NCBI GenBank assembly: GCA_009773735.1 | Contig: WSYG01000009.1 | Span: 1-44,469 of the forward strand | Direction of reading: 5' to 3' | Length of the DNA: 44,469 nucleotides | Source: Erysipelotrichaceae bacterium | GTDB lineage: Bacteria > Bacillota_I > Bacilli_A > Erysipelotrichales > Erysipelotrichaceae | Shown here: piece by piece, positions 16,791 to 25,381 of the stretch | How positions within the stretch are numbered: position 1 is the stretch's first letter | How the letters are laid out: every line of letters starts with the position of its first letter | Position numbers and translations under genes: made by a program | The notes under the pieces: model-generated | Databases searched by the model: none | What the model saw: only the letters and a program-made list of their open reading frames with translations | Told to the model about the DNA's origin: nothing

Positions 16791-18082
16791 AAGTCTTAGT
16801 CCTTGGGGCAGCCCGCAGTGGCATATCGGTCACCAAACTATTACTTAAAGAGGGCCATCAGGTTTTCTTAAATGACAGTAACGTGAACACCCAACCATTC
16901 CACATCACAAATCCTAAATTGACCATCGTCGAAGGTTCACATCCAGAATCTTTATGGGATGAAAACTTTGATTTGGTCATCAAAAATCCTGGTATACCTC
17001 ATACCTTGCCTTTTTTAAAAGGATTTACGGATAAAAATGTCCCAATCCTCAATGAAATTGAATATGCATCATCCTTAGTGGATTATCGATATGGTGCCAT
17101 CACTGGAACCAATGGAAAAACCACCACGACGGCCTTACTGGGCGAACTTTTAAAACAACTTGATCTTCATAATGGTGCCTATGGAAACATCGGGATTGCC
17201 TTAAGTGATTTGGTTTATGAATACCCTCATGAGAAATTATGTGTTGCTTTAGAAATCGCAGCATTTCAACTGATTGGGACAGTTCATTTTCATCCTACAG
17301 TCAGTGTCATCATGAATTTGACCCCAGATCATTTGGATGTGTTTAAAGATGTCGATGAATACTATAAAGCTAAAACTTTGGTTTATAAGAATCAAAACGG
17401 CGATGACTGGTTTCTGAGAAACATCGATGATGAAAACGTCGTTGCTTATACAAAAGACTGTCCCTGCAGAGTCGTTGAATTTTCACTCACACAAAATGCG
17501 GATCTTTATTTAAAAGATGGTGGTGTTTGGCTGTGGAATCAAAAGCTATTTGATTTGAGCGACTTAAAACTGGTAGGTATGCATAATGTTCAAAACGCAA
17601 TGGTCGCTTCTGCAATGGCCTTCAAATTAGGGGTTAGCCCACAATTGATTCAAGAGGGCATACGAAAGTTTGCGGGTGTTGAACATCGCATTGAGTATGT
17701 GAAAACGCTAAATGGAGTAACTTACTACAACGATTCTAAAGGAACTAATGCTGAAGCAACCATCGTCGCACTTAAAGCATTTGATCATCCTGTCATTCTA
17801 TTGGCAGGTGGATATGATAAAAAAACTGGCTTTGATGCTTTGATTCCATTTTTAGATCATGTTAAAATGATGATCGTTTATGGTGAAACCAAACATCAAC
17901 TTAAGACACTGTATCCAAAAGCAGTTGTGGTTGAAAATCTAACTGAAGCGACCAAATTAGCTCATTCTTTATCAAAAAGCGATGATGTGGTCCTATTTTC
18001 ACCAGCATGTGCCAGTTATGATCAGTTCGATAATTACGAACAGCGGGGAAGATTATTTAAGGATTTGGTACATAAGCTTTAG
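16787..18082 (+). CDS. murD: UDP-N-acetylmuramoylalanine-D-glutamate ligase
   Basis: A 431-residue cytoplasmic Mur ligase adding D-Glu to UDP-MurNAc-L-Ala. The N-terminal Rossmann-like domain starts MKVLVLGAARSGISVTKLL. The ATP-binding P-loop is GTNGKTTTTALLGELL (about residues 108-123) and the C-terminal domain carries YYNDSKGTNAEAT and LLAGGYDKKTGF. ATG 16787 overlaps the mraY stop (ATGA); a longer frame open upstream lies inside mraY. murG, ftsQ, ftsA and ftsZ, often found downstream, do not follow. Confidence 0.95.
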   Translation: MKVLVLGAARSGISVTKLLLKEGHQVFLNDSNVNTQPFHITNPKLTIVEGSHPESLWDENFDLVIKNPGIPHTLPFLKGFTDKNVPILNEIEYASSLVDYRYGAITGTNGKTTTTALLGELLKQLDLHNGAYGNIGIALSDLVYEYPHEKLCVALEIAAFQLIGTVHFHPTVSVIMNLTPDHLDVFKDVDEYYKAKTLVYKNQNGDDWFLRNIDDENVVAYTKDCPCRVVEFSLTQNADLYLKDGGVWLWNQKLFDLSDLKLVGMHNVQNAMVASAMAFKLGVSPQLIQEGIRKFAGVEHRIEYVKTLNGVTYYNDSKGTNAEATIVALKAFDHPVILLAGGYDKKTGFDALIPFLDHVKMMIVYGETKHQLKTLYPKAVVVENLTEATKLAHSLSKSDDVVLFSPACASYDQFDNYEQRGRLFKDLVHKL

Positions 18083-18120
18083 ATTGTTGGATTTCGCTTT
18101 TATTATTTCTGTTTATGACT

Positions 18121-18126
18121 TATAAT
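18121..18126 (+). promoter_or_regulatory. -10 box before the comN-like gene and secDF
   Basis: A consensus TATAAT in the 66-nt gap after murD, with no good -35, predicts a start near 18133 and a leader of about 16 nt. Confidence 0.45.
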
Positions 18127-18148
18127 AATACAGCGACCTGGTGAACAT

Positions 18149-18430
18149 ATGCCAAATGACGATGTTTTTTTAACTCAAATCAAGATGACCATGACATTGA
18201 GGTTTGGTATGATTCAAAGTGAGTCATTGCCTAATCTTAGTTATGATCAATTTGAGCATGTACTTTGGAAGATTAAGTGGTCTGAGGGTTATCCAAAGCA
18301 TTTATATCAAATCATTGAAGACATCATGAGTATTAAAGCAGAAGAAATTGTCAAGGTTCTTTCTACACAAGCAGTTATAGATGGTCGCAATCAGACATTA
18401 AATGATTTTTCCACATTATTCGGAGGATAG
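18149..18430 (+). CDS. comN: ComN-like post-transcriptional regulator (YrzD family)
   Basis: A 93-residue, all-helical-looking protein. The segment DQFEHVLWKIKWSEGYPKHL, then YQIIEDIMSIKAEEIVKVLS, resembles the post-transcriptional regulator family whose Bacillus member ComN (YrzD) affects comER/comE mRNA and polar localisation together with DivIVA. The Bacillus gene is also near secDF, which supports the assignment. Function in this organism is inferred. It is separated from secDF by 3 bases and GGAGGATAGGGT serves the next gene. Confidence 0.65.
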   Translation: MPNDDVFLTQIKMTMTLRFGMIQSESLPNLSYDQFEHVLWKIKWSEGYPKHLYQIIEDIMSIKAEEIVKVLSTQAVIDGRNQTLNDFSTLFGG

Positions 18431-18433
18431 GGT

Positions 18434-20710
18434 ATGAAAAGAAAAAAGAGCAGATTGGTCATCTTTGGGGTGACCGTATTGGCTGTCTTGGCGATGGTAG
18501 GGATCTTCGCTAAAGATGTCGCTGACAATATGACATTGGGACTTGATCTTCAAGGCGGTTTTGAGATCGTTTATGAAGTTGCTCCACTGGTTGAAGGCGG
18601 GACTTTACCGGATGTATCGGCCGTTGTTGCCAGCATTCGTAAAAGAATCGACATCATTGGGGTCAATGAACCAGACATCATCGTTGAAGGTGACAATCGG
18701 ATCCGTATCCAATTGGCTGGGATCACCAATCAAGATGAAGCCCGTAAGTTGATATCAACGACAGCGAATCTTACTTTTAGGGATGTCAATGATAAATTAT
18801 TGGCGGATGCGACCATACTTGAAGAAGGTGGAGCTTCATTGGCTTATGAAAACGGTGTCGTTGTCGTATCATTAAAAATCAAAGACAAAACCAAATTCAA
18901 AGAAATAACCTTAGCTGTATCAAAAATGACAGACAACACGATGGTCACATGGTTGGATTTTAATCCTGCGACCGATAAGTATGCGACTGAAAAAGATAAA
19001 GCTGAACCTAAGTTCATCTCTGCAGCTTCCGTAGAATCATCGATATCTGGAGATGCGGTCATAAAAGGCAGTTTTACTGAAATCTATGCACGTCAACTTT
19101 CCAACTTAATCAACTCAGGTTCTTTACCAGTTAAAATGAATGAACTTTATTCAAATGAAGTCAGTGCTGAATTTGGGGTTGATTCATTTAAGACAACTGC
19201 TTTGGCGGGTGCAATCGGGGTTTTGGCTGTTGCAGCATTCATGATCTTCATGTATGCCTTACCTGGAATCCTTTCAGCGTTGATGCTGATTCTTTATGTA
19301 TTCATCGTTATCTTCCTTTATAACTCGATTGGTGGAGTTTATACCTTACCTGGTATTGCTGCTTTGGTTATGGGTGTTGGGATGACGGTAGATGCGAATA
19401 TTTTGACCTTTGAGCGAATTCGTGATGAATTGTATCTGGGGCGATCTGTTAAGAAATCATTTATTGAAGGTCATAATCTATCATGGGTCACCATTGTAGA
19501 TTCTCAATCGACCACATTTATTGCTGCTGTGATCATGTATATCTTTGGTACAGGACCGGTTAAAGGTTTCTCGACCATGTTGATGGTCACCATCATCATC
19601 ACCATCCTCATCAATGTGTTCTTTGTTAAGTTTGTTTTAGGTTTATTGGTCAGTTCAGGTTATCTTGATGATAAGAAGACTTGGTTCAAAGTTAAGTTGA
19701 AACATATCCCTGATGTCACAAAAGGTGAAGAACAACGTTATTTTGGTCCTTTCGCAGGGTTTGATTTCGTTAAATTGGCGAAGCCTTTCATTATTGGATC
19801 CTTAATTATTTTGGGATTAGGTTTTGCTTCAGCAACCTTCAATATGGCAACTGGTAAAGGGGCCATGAATTTAGGCATCGACTTCGCTTCTGGTACTAAG
19901 ATCACGGTTAATTCAGATATCACTTTGACAGAAGCTCAAATCATCGCTGATTTTGAAGCATTGGGTTTACAAAACTTCAACGTCCAATTATCAGGCACAA
20001 AAATGGCGTATGTCACCACGACCGAAGCACTTAGTCGAACTAAGCTAGATGACATCGGTGAAACGATGCTTGAGAAATATGGCCAAGAAGTCAATGAAAG
20101 TGTGGTAACACCTTTGATTGGAAATGAATTGGTCAAGAATGCTGTTTTAGCATCACTTATTGCTTGGATCCTCATGTTGCTGTTTGTTTCTTTGAGATTT
20201 GAATGGGATTATGGTATTGCGACCATTGTTGCTTTGCTGCATGACGTATTCATTGTCTTATCGATATTTGCCATCTTTAGATTGGATGTCACCACAGAAC
20301 TCATCGCAGTCATCTTGGCGATCATTGGTTATTCAGTCGATGATACCATCGTTATCTTTGATCGAGTCCGTGAAACTCTGCATAACTTGAATAAACCTCA
20401 CTATTCAAAAAATGACTACAAGAAAGTAGTCAATGATGCTTTGAGCGGGGTAGTATTGCGTTCTTTATGGAATACGACCACGACTTTGATCCCAATGGTC
20501 TTCTTATTGCTCATGGGTTCTAAAGCGATCTTTACCTTCAACTTTGCTATGTTTATCGGATTGTTGGCAGGGGCATACTCTTCAGTGTTCATCGCTGCTC
20601 AATTGTGGCTGAACATTCGTTATAACCGTAAACCTAAAAAAGAAATCACTCATAAAAAGACTAAAAAAGAAGAATTGGACGAATTGACCATCATCGGAAT
20701 TAATGATTAA
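18434..20710 (+). CDS. secDF: Fused protein-export membrane protein SecDF
   Basis: A 758-residue fusion of SecD and SecF, the proton-driven RND-type accessory of the Sec translocon that pulls preproteins outward. The SecD half begins after one N-terminal helix with LGLDLQGGFEIVYEV, contains the P1 periplasm-like domain, and has PGIAALVMGVGMTVDANILTFERIRDEL. The SecF half shows GIDFASGTKI and AIIGYSVDDTIVIFDRVRETL. Twelve membrane spans are expected in two groups of six. Bacillus also has the fused form. A terminator overlaps its last codon. Confidence 0.95.
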   Translation: MKRKKSRLVIFGVTVLAVLAMVGIFAKDVADNMTLGLDLQGGFEIVYEVAPLVEGGTLPDVSAVVASIRKRIDIIGVNEPDIIVEGDNRIRIQLAGITNQDEARKLISTTANLTFRDVNDKLLADATILEEGGASLAYENGVVVVSLKIKDKTKFKEITLAVSKMTDNTMVTWLDFNPATDKYATEKDKAEPKFISAASVESSISGDAVIKGSFTEIYARQLSNLINSGSLPVKMNELYSNEVSAEFGVDSFKTTALAGAIGVLAVAAFMIFMYALPGILSALMLILYVFIVIFLYNSIGGVYTLPGIAALVMGVGMTVDANILTFERIRDELYLGRSVKKSFIEGHNLSWVTIVDSQSTTFIAAVIMYIFGTGPVKGFSTMLMVTIIITILINVFFVKFVLGLLVSSGYLDDKKTWFKVKLKHIPDVTKGEEQRYFGPFAGFDFVKLAKPFIIGSLIILGLGFASATFNMATGKGAMNLGIDFASGTKITVNSDITLTEAQIIADFEALGLQNFNVQLSGTKMAYVTTTEALSRTKLDDIGETMLEKYGQEVNESVVTPLIGNELVKNAVLASLIAWILMLLFVSLRFEWDYGIATIVALLHDVFIVLSIFAIFRLDVTTELIAVILAIIGYSVDDTIVIFDRVRETLHNLNKPHYSKNDYKKVVNDALSGVVLRSLWNTTTTLIPMVFLLLMGSKAIFTFNFAMFIGLLAGAYSSVFIAAQLWLNIRYNRKPKKEITHKKTKKEELDELTIIGIND

Positions 20711-20734
20711 GAACAGCTATGCTGTTCTTTTTTT
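20709..20734 (+). terminator. Intrinsic terminator of secDF
   Basis: AAGAACAGC (20709-20717), loop tat, GCTGTTCTT (20721-20729) and a T-run to 20734. It begins in the secDF stop codon. Confidence 0.88.
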
Positions 20735-20735
20735 A

Positions 20736-20744
20736 TGCTAAACT
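20736..20744 (+). promoter_or_regulatory. Possible extended -10 for recJ
   Basis: TGCTAAACT (-10 TAAACT at 20739-20744) lies six bases before the recJ ATG, so a transcript from it would be leaderless. The -35 region falls in the secDF terminator and is not recognisable. Confidence 0.35.
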
Positions 20745-20750
20745 GAATTC

Positions 20751-22319
20751 ATGATTTATAAACAACATTATCTTAATAAAACACAAGATCCTTTATTAAC
20801 TGAAGTCTGTTATTATAACCAACTCGATGATGATCAACTGGATCAACTTTTAAATCCAGGCATCATCGAGCCATCTTCGCATCCGCTTTTCATTTTAGCC
20901 AAGGATCGTATCCTACGTGCCATTGAACACCAAGAAAAGATCATTGTCTGTGGAGATTATGATGCGGATGGGATCTGTTCTACTTCGATCTTAGTCAAAA
21001 CTTTAAGAGATCTAGGAGCTAAGGTTGGTTATTATATTCCGCATCGTTTTGATGAAGGCTATGGCTTAAGCCTTACCACCGTCAATAAAGCGCTTGAAAA
21101 AGGCTATAGTCTATTTATCCTAGTCGATAATGGCGTAAGTGCCTTTGAAGCATTAGAAAAACTCAATCAGGAACATGTCGATTCAATCATCTTAGATCAT
21201 CATGAGATCACTGAAAAAATTTCGTGTAGTATTTTGATCCATCCGGATGTGATTGAAAAGCAATATCAATACAGCTGTGGAAGTGCCTTGGCTTATATGT
21301 TGTCACTCCATTTAAAACCCAATCCATATCTTTGTAGTTTGGCAGCAATCGCAACCATCGCAGATGTCATGGATCTATGGGGCTATAATCGAAGCTTGAT
21401 TCAAGAAGGATTGATGCATATGAATCACAATGATTACCCAAGTTTAAGGGCGTTGACTGATAAAACAGATGCCTTGGATGAATTGGGCGTTGCTTTTCAA
21501 ATCGTCCCTAAGATCAATGCGATTGGGCGTATGAATGATGATGTGACAGTCCATGCTTTGGTCGAATATTTCTGCAGTGAAGATCGCCAACATATTATGC
21601 TTAAGGCTGAACAAATCAAAGCCATCAATGAGAAACGTAAAAGCGTCAATTCCACGATGATGAATAAGACAAGCAGTGCCTTAAGCGATCCGCATGCAGT
21701 CGTCATCATCGATGATCCTGATTTTCATGAAGGGATCGTTGGGATCACTGCCGGTCAACTCTCACGCAAAACCAAGAAACCAGTTATTGTTTTGGCTCAT
21801 AAAGATCATTCATACAAGGGCAGTTTAAGAGCACCACTGGGTTATGATCTTAGAGAATTGTTAAAAGATAGTCTGAAGTATACGTTGCGTTATGGTGGTC
21901 ATGCCTTAGCTGCTGGAATAGAGATCGCTGAAAACCAATATGAATTGTTTAAAAAGAGTGTTTATACCAGTACTGATGGCTTAACTTTTAGTCCCAGTGA
22001 ACGCTTGACCATCAGATTTAGTTCTGAACTCTATACCATTGAGTCATATACACGCTTAATGACCTATAAACCCTTTGGGCAAGGCTTTGAACTACCAGAG
22101 GTAGAAATAGACCAAGCTTTAGTAATAAGCACCACAAGGCTTAAAAATGGCTATAAATGGCAGGTGGATGTGGATGGGACCATGGTCGATATCTTATGTT
22201 TCAATCAATGCGATGAAACTCAATTCGATAAAAAACAAATAAGTTGTTCAGGTCGTTTAGGTCTAAATAATTTCAGAGGAAAAGTCAGTTTCAGTATTGT
22301 TGCAGAGTCTTGGACTTAG
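20751..22319 (+). CDS. recJ: Single-stranded-DNA-specific exonuclease RecJ
   Basis: A 522-residue DHH-family 5'-to-3' exonuclease used in recombination and repair. It has the metal-binding motifs CGDYDADGICSTSIL (about residues 63-77), the DHH signature LDHHEIT (about 150), and the C-terminal DHHA1 region with YGGHALAAGIEI. Bacillus RecJ is nearly 800 residues, so this is the short form without the extra C-terminal domain. ATG 20751 matches a plausible N-terminus but has no ribosome site. Confidence 0.92.
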   Translation: MIYKQHYLNKTQDPLLTEVCYYNQLDDDQLDQLLNPGIIEPSSHPLFILAKDRILRAIEHQEKIIVCGDYDADGICSTSILVKTLRDLGAKVGYYIPHRFDEGYGLSLTTVNKALEKGYSLFILVDNGVSAFEALEKLNQEHVDSIILDHHEITEKISCSILIHPDVIEKQYQYSCGSALAYMLSLHLKPNPYLCSLAAIATIADVMDLWGYNRSLIQEGLMHMNHNDYPSLRALTDKTDALDELGVAFQIVPKINAIGRMNDDVTVHALVEYFCSEDRQHIMLKAEQIKAINEKRKSVNSTMMNKTSSALSDPHAVVIIDDPDFHEGIVGITAGQLSRKTKKPVIVLAHKDHSYKGSLRAPLGYDLRELLKDSLKYTLRYGGHALAAGIEIAENQYELFKKSVYTSTDGLTFSPSERLTIRFSSELYTIESYTRLMTYKPFGQGFELPEVEIDQALVISTTRLKNGYKWQVDVDGTMVDILCFNQCDETQFDKKQISCSGRLGLNNFRGKVSFSIVAESWT

Positions 22320-22321
22320 GC

Positions 22322-22350
22322 TTGTTTTATCGATTGGTTTTGACTATAAT
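22322..22350 (+). promoter_or_regulatory. Promoter of apt
   Basis: TTGTTT (22322-22327), a 17-bp spacer and consensus TATAAT (22345-22350) give a start near 22357. The short leader contains GAGGAAAAAC, the ribosome site. Confidence 0.75.
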
Positions 22351-22371
22351 AGGTGAGTGTGAGGAAAAACA

Positions 22372-22887
22372 ATGGACTTTAAAAAATACATCGCAGACAT
22401 ACCGAATTTCCCAATCGAAGGCATCTTGTTTAGAGACATCACGCCTTTGATGGCCAATGGCAAAGTATTCCGTGCCGCAACAGACCTGATGGTTGAGTTT
22501 GCACAAGAGACTCAAGCAGAACTTATCGTAGGACCAGAATCCAGAGGTTTTATTTTTGGATGTCCTGTATCTTCAGCTTTAGAGATCGGTTTTGTTCCTG
22601 TTAGAAAACCAGGTAAACTGCCTAGAGAAACAGTGAGTTATTCGTATGCATTAGAATACGGCAAGAATGAACTACATGTCCATAAAGATGCGATCAAACC
22701 TGGTCAACGGGTTTTGATCGTCGATGATTTATTGGCAACAGGTGGAACAGTAGAAGCCACCATCAGATTGGTTGAGCAACTGGGCGGCATTGTCGTCGGT
22801 TGTGCTTTCCTGATTGAACTGAATGCATTAAAGGGACGTGAAGTATTAAAAGGCTACAACGTCTTTGCCTTAATTAATTACGATTAA
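22372..22887 (+). CDS. apt: Adenine phosphoribosyltransferase
   Basis: A 171-residue purine salvage enzyme that makes AMP from adenine and PRPP. It has the typical N-terminus [22 protein letters not shown], the [10 protein letters not shown] block and the PRPP-binding motif [13 protein letters not shown] (about residues 117-129). Length is standard. It sits between recJ and relA as in Bacillus, with its own promoter and terminator. Confidence 0.96.
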   Translation: MDFKKYIADIPNFPIEGILFRDITPLMANGKVFRAATDLMVEFAQETQAELIVGPESRGFIFGCPVSSALEIGFVPVRKPGKLPRETVSYSYALEYGKNELHVHKDAIKPGQRVLIVDDLLATGGTVEATIRLVEQLGGIVVGCAFLIELNALKGREVLKGYNVFALINYD

Positions 22888-22889
22888 CA

Positions 22890-22910
22890 AGAGAGGCAAC
22901 TCTCTTTTTT
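22890..22910 (+). terminator. Terminator between apt and relA
   Basis: AGAGAG (22890-22895), loop gcaa, CTCTCT (22900-22905), followed by Ts to 22910. The stem is short, so partial readthrough into relA, which has no separate promoter that I can see, is likely. Confidence 0.7.
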
Positions 22911-22925
22911 GTAAAGAAAGGATTT

Positions 22926-25118
22926 ATGAGCGAAAATCCAGGAATCATTGGGGTTTCGGCACTCATTGAAAGTGTCAAAACTTACATCACAAATCCGGCT
23001 CATGTTGAAATGATCGAAAAAGCTTTGGCTTATGCGACCGAGAAACATGAAGGACAATTCCGTAAAAGCGGGGAACCTTATATCAATCATTTGATTGAGG
23101 TCGCCTTGATTTTAAGCACGCTCAAAGTAGGTCCTAAAACCATCTGTGCAGGTCTTTTGCATGATGTATTAGAAGATTGTGGTGTTCCTAGAGATGCCAT
23201 GGTCAAAGCTTTTGATGAAGAAATAACGACTTTGGTTGAATCAGTCACTAAGATCGGTAACATCGAATTCAAAGATGAAAAAGAATACCTCGCGGTCAAT
23301 CATCGAAAGATCTTTATTGCGATGGCCAAGGATATTCGGGTTATTTTGATCAAATTGGTGGATCGTCTGCACAACATGCGTACATTACAGTATATGCCAC
23401 CAGAAAAACAGAAAAAGATCGCATCTGAAACCCTAGAAGTTTATGCGCCGATCGCCCATCGTTTAGGGATCAGTGAAATCAAAAACGAACTGGAAGACCT
23501 CAGTTTCTATTATTTGTATCCAGAAAAGTATTATGAAGTAGCCCATATGGTGGAATTGCGTAAGGTTGAACGCGATAAGCAAGTCGATACCATGATCAAT
23601 GACATTGGCGAAGTCTTGACCAGTGAAAGCATCCAGTTTAGGATTTTTGGAAGATCGAAGCATCTTTATAGTATCTATAAAAAAATGACGACTAAAAATA
23701 AGCGTTTTGATGAGATCTTAGATCTTAATGCGATTCGAATCGTTACCAAATCAGAATTGAATTGTTATGAAATATTGGGTTATATCCATGCAAATTATCG
23801 ACCGATTCCAGGCCGTTTAAAAGACTATATTGCCATGCCTAAGATGAACATGTATCAGTCTTTACATACCACCATCGTGGGCACTGAAGGCAGTATATTT
23901 GAAGTGCAGATCAGAACTGAACAAATGGATGATATCGCTGAAAAAGGGGTCGCAGCGCATTGGCGTTATAAAGAAGGCGTTAAACGTTCCCAACCGCAGG
24001 AACAAAAAGAAATCGAAGATAAATTGGGTTGGTTCAAAGATTTGGGCATGCTGACAGATGATTCAGAATCTGCCGGTGAGTATATGGATATTTTGACCCA
24101 TGATGTTTTTGAAGCAAATGTCTATGTCATGTCCCCTAAAGGTCGTGTCATCGATCTTCCCAATGGTTCTACACCTTTAGATTTTGCCTATAGAATTCAT
24201 ACTGAGGTTGGTCACTCTACTGTGGGTGCCATCATCAACAATACAATGGTTCCTTTGAATACTCCGCTTAAAACAGGCGATGTCGTTCAAATCAAGACCT
24301 CTAAACAATCCAATGGACCTTCAGAAGACTGGCTCAAGATCGTTAAGACATCCCATGCCAGAAGCAAAATAAAAGGCTTTTTACAGCATAAAGAACTAGA
24401 AGACAGAGCTGAATTCATTACCAAAGGCCAACAAATGTTCATCGACGAGCTTAAACGAAGAGCTCTTGATGAAAAAGAATATGTCAATTCGAAAAGACTA
24501 GACAGTGTCTTAAATCATTTTGCGGTCAGTAATGTCAACGATTTCTATTATGCATTGGCAGTAAAATCGTTATCACTGGCTGCGGTCATGGAAAAGTTAA
24601 CCACGAAACGTTCAATTTTGGACGGTTTTAATCTAGAAAAATTATTCAGACAACCTGTAAAACGTTCTATTTCGAAATCTGGGATAAGAGTTGCTGGGGT
24701 AGATTCCATGATGATCAATTTAGCCGGTTGTTGTTCACCTGTACCAGGCGATGAGATCGTTGGATTCATCAGTAAAGGGCAAGGTGTCAAAGTCCATCGC
24801 AAAGATTGTCCCAATATTAAAAATGAAACCAAACGCTTGATCGAAGTCGTTTGGGATGAATCTGTAACTGAAGGTAAATATGAAGTCAAACTGTATATTA
24901 CCGCAACCGATCGATCTTTCTTGGTATCTGATTTAGTAACCGTGCTTTCGCAAACAAAAGCAGGGATGACCTCCATCAATTCATCCGTTTTAGATGATAA
25001 AATAACTGCGATCACCAATGTAACTGTCATCGTCAACGATGCGGAACATTTGAAGGTTGTCATGGCGAATCTTAAAAAAGTACCCAATGTGTTGAGTGTT
25101 GATCGAAGCATAAAATAA
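22926..25118 (+). CDS. relA: Bifunctional (p)ppGpp synthetase/hydrolase (Rel/RelA-SpoT)
   Basis: A 730-residue long RSH enzyme controlling the stringent response. The N-terminal HD hydrolase domain is intact (LLHDVLEDC at about 77-85, KLVDRLHNMRTL), so it should degrade as well as make (p)ppGpp. The synthetase domain has IFGRSKHLYSIYKKM and DLNAIRIV (about 240-280). The TGS domain starts at MSPKGRVIDLPNGSTPLDFA (about 400). The CCSPVPGDEIVGFISKGQGV block and a C-terminal ACT domain (about 655-730) follow. AAAGGA precedes ATG 22926. A 239-codon antisense frame over its end is a shadow. Confidence 0.96.
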   Translation: MSENPGIIGVSALIESVKTYITNPAHVEMIEKALAYATEKHEGQFRKSGEPYINHLIEVALILSTLKVGPKTICAGLLHDVLEDCGVPRDAMVKAFDEEITTLVESVTKIGNIEFKDEKEYLAVNHRKIFIAMAKDIRVILIKLVDRLHNMRTLQYMPPEKQKKIASETLEVYAPIAHRLGISEIKNELEDLSFYYLYPEKYYEVAHMVELRKVERDKQVDTMINDIGEVLTSESIQFRIFGRSKHLYSIYKKMTTKNKRFDEILDLNAIRIVTKSELNCYEILGYIHANYRPIPGRLKDYIAMPKMNMYQSLHTTIVGTEGSIFEVQIRTEQMDDIAEKGVAAHWRYKEGVKRSQPQEQKEIEDKLGWFKDLGMLTDDSESAGEYMDILTHDVFEANVYVMSPKGRVIDLPNGSTPLDFAYRIHTEVGHSTVGAIINNTMVPLNTPLKTGDVVQIKTSKQSNGPSEDWLKIVKTSHARSKIKGFLQHKELEDRAEFITKGQQMFIDELKRRALDEKEYVNSKRLDSVLNHFAVSNVNDFYYALAVKSLSLAAVMEKLTTKRSILDGFNLEKLFRQPVKRSISKSGIRVAGVDSMMINLAGCCSPVPGDEIVGFISKGQGVKVHRKDCPNIKNETKRLIEVVWDESVTEGKYEVKLYITATDRSFLVSDLVTVLSQTKAGMTSINSSVLDDKITAITNVTVIVNDAEHLKVVMANLKKVPNVLSVDRSIK

Positions 25119-25137
25119 CTTGAAGAGTCGCTTTGCT

Positions 25138-25143
25138 TATGAT
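25138..25143 (+). promoter_or_regulatory. -10 box of the hisS leader
   Basis: TATGAT in the gap after relA predicts a start near 25150. The -35 is poor, so relA readthrough may also feed the leader. Confidence 0.4.
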
Positions 25144-25149
25144 ACACTT

Positions 25150-25367
25150 TCATTAATTCCAACGATTGGGAAATCGGCAATTTGCATGTGATCAGAGACG
25201 GACGGTTGGTGAAAAGTCCGCATCGTGAATCGTCGATCGACACCCATAAGGAGTTTTCCTGAATCAAGTAGGGAAGACCGCAGTCCAGCGTTAACGGTTG
25301 AGTGCACAGCGATGTGAATTAAGGTGGTACCGCGTTTCAAAAACGTCCTTAGTGGACGTTTTTTTGT
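25150..25367 (+). promoter_or_regulatory. T-box riboswitch leader of hisS-aspS
   Basis: The T-box AAGGTGGTACCGCG is at 25321-25334, followed by the terminator AAAACGTCC (25340-25348) / GGACGTTTT (25354-25362) with a T-run. Stem I has a GGAC/GTCC distal helix around 25200-25220. Two His codons are candidate specifiers, CAT at about 25221 and CAC at 25241; I could not decide between them by hand folding. Uncharged tRNA-His should induce both hisS and aspS. Confidence 0.88.
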
Positions 25368-25381
25368 TTCAAGGAGGAAAA

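Noticed and set aside
24548-25267. A 239-codon open frame on the minus strand
   Set aside because: It lies opposite the relA 3' end and hisS leader, has no ribosome site or family resemblance, and relA is clearly coding in this region.
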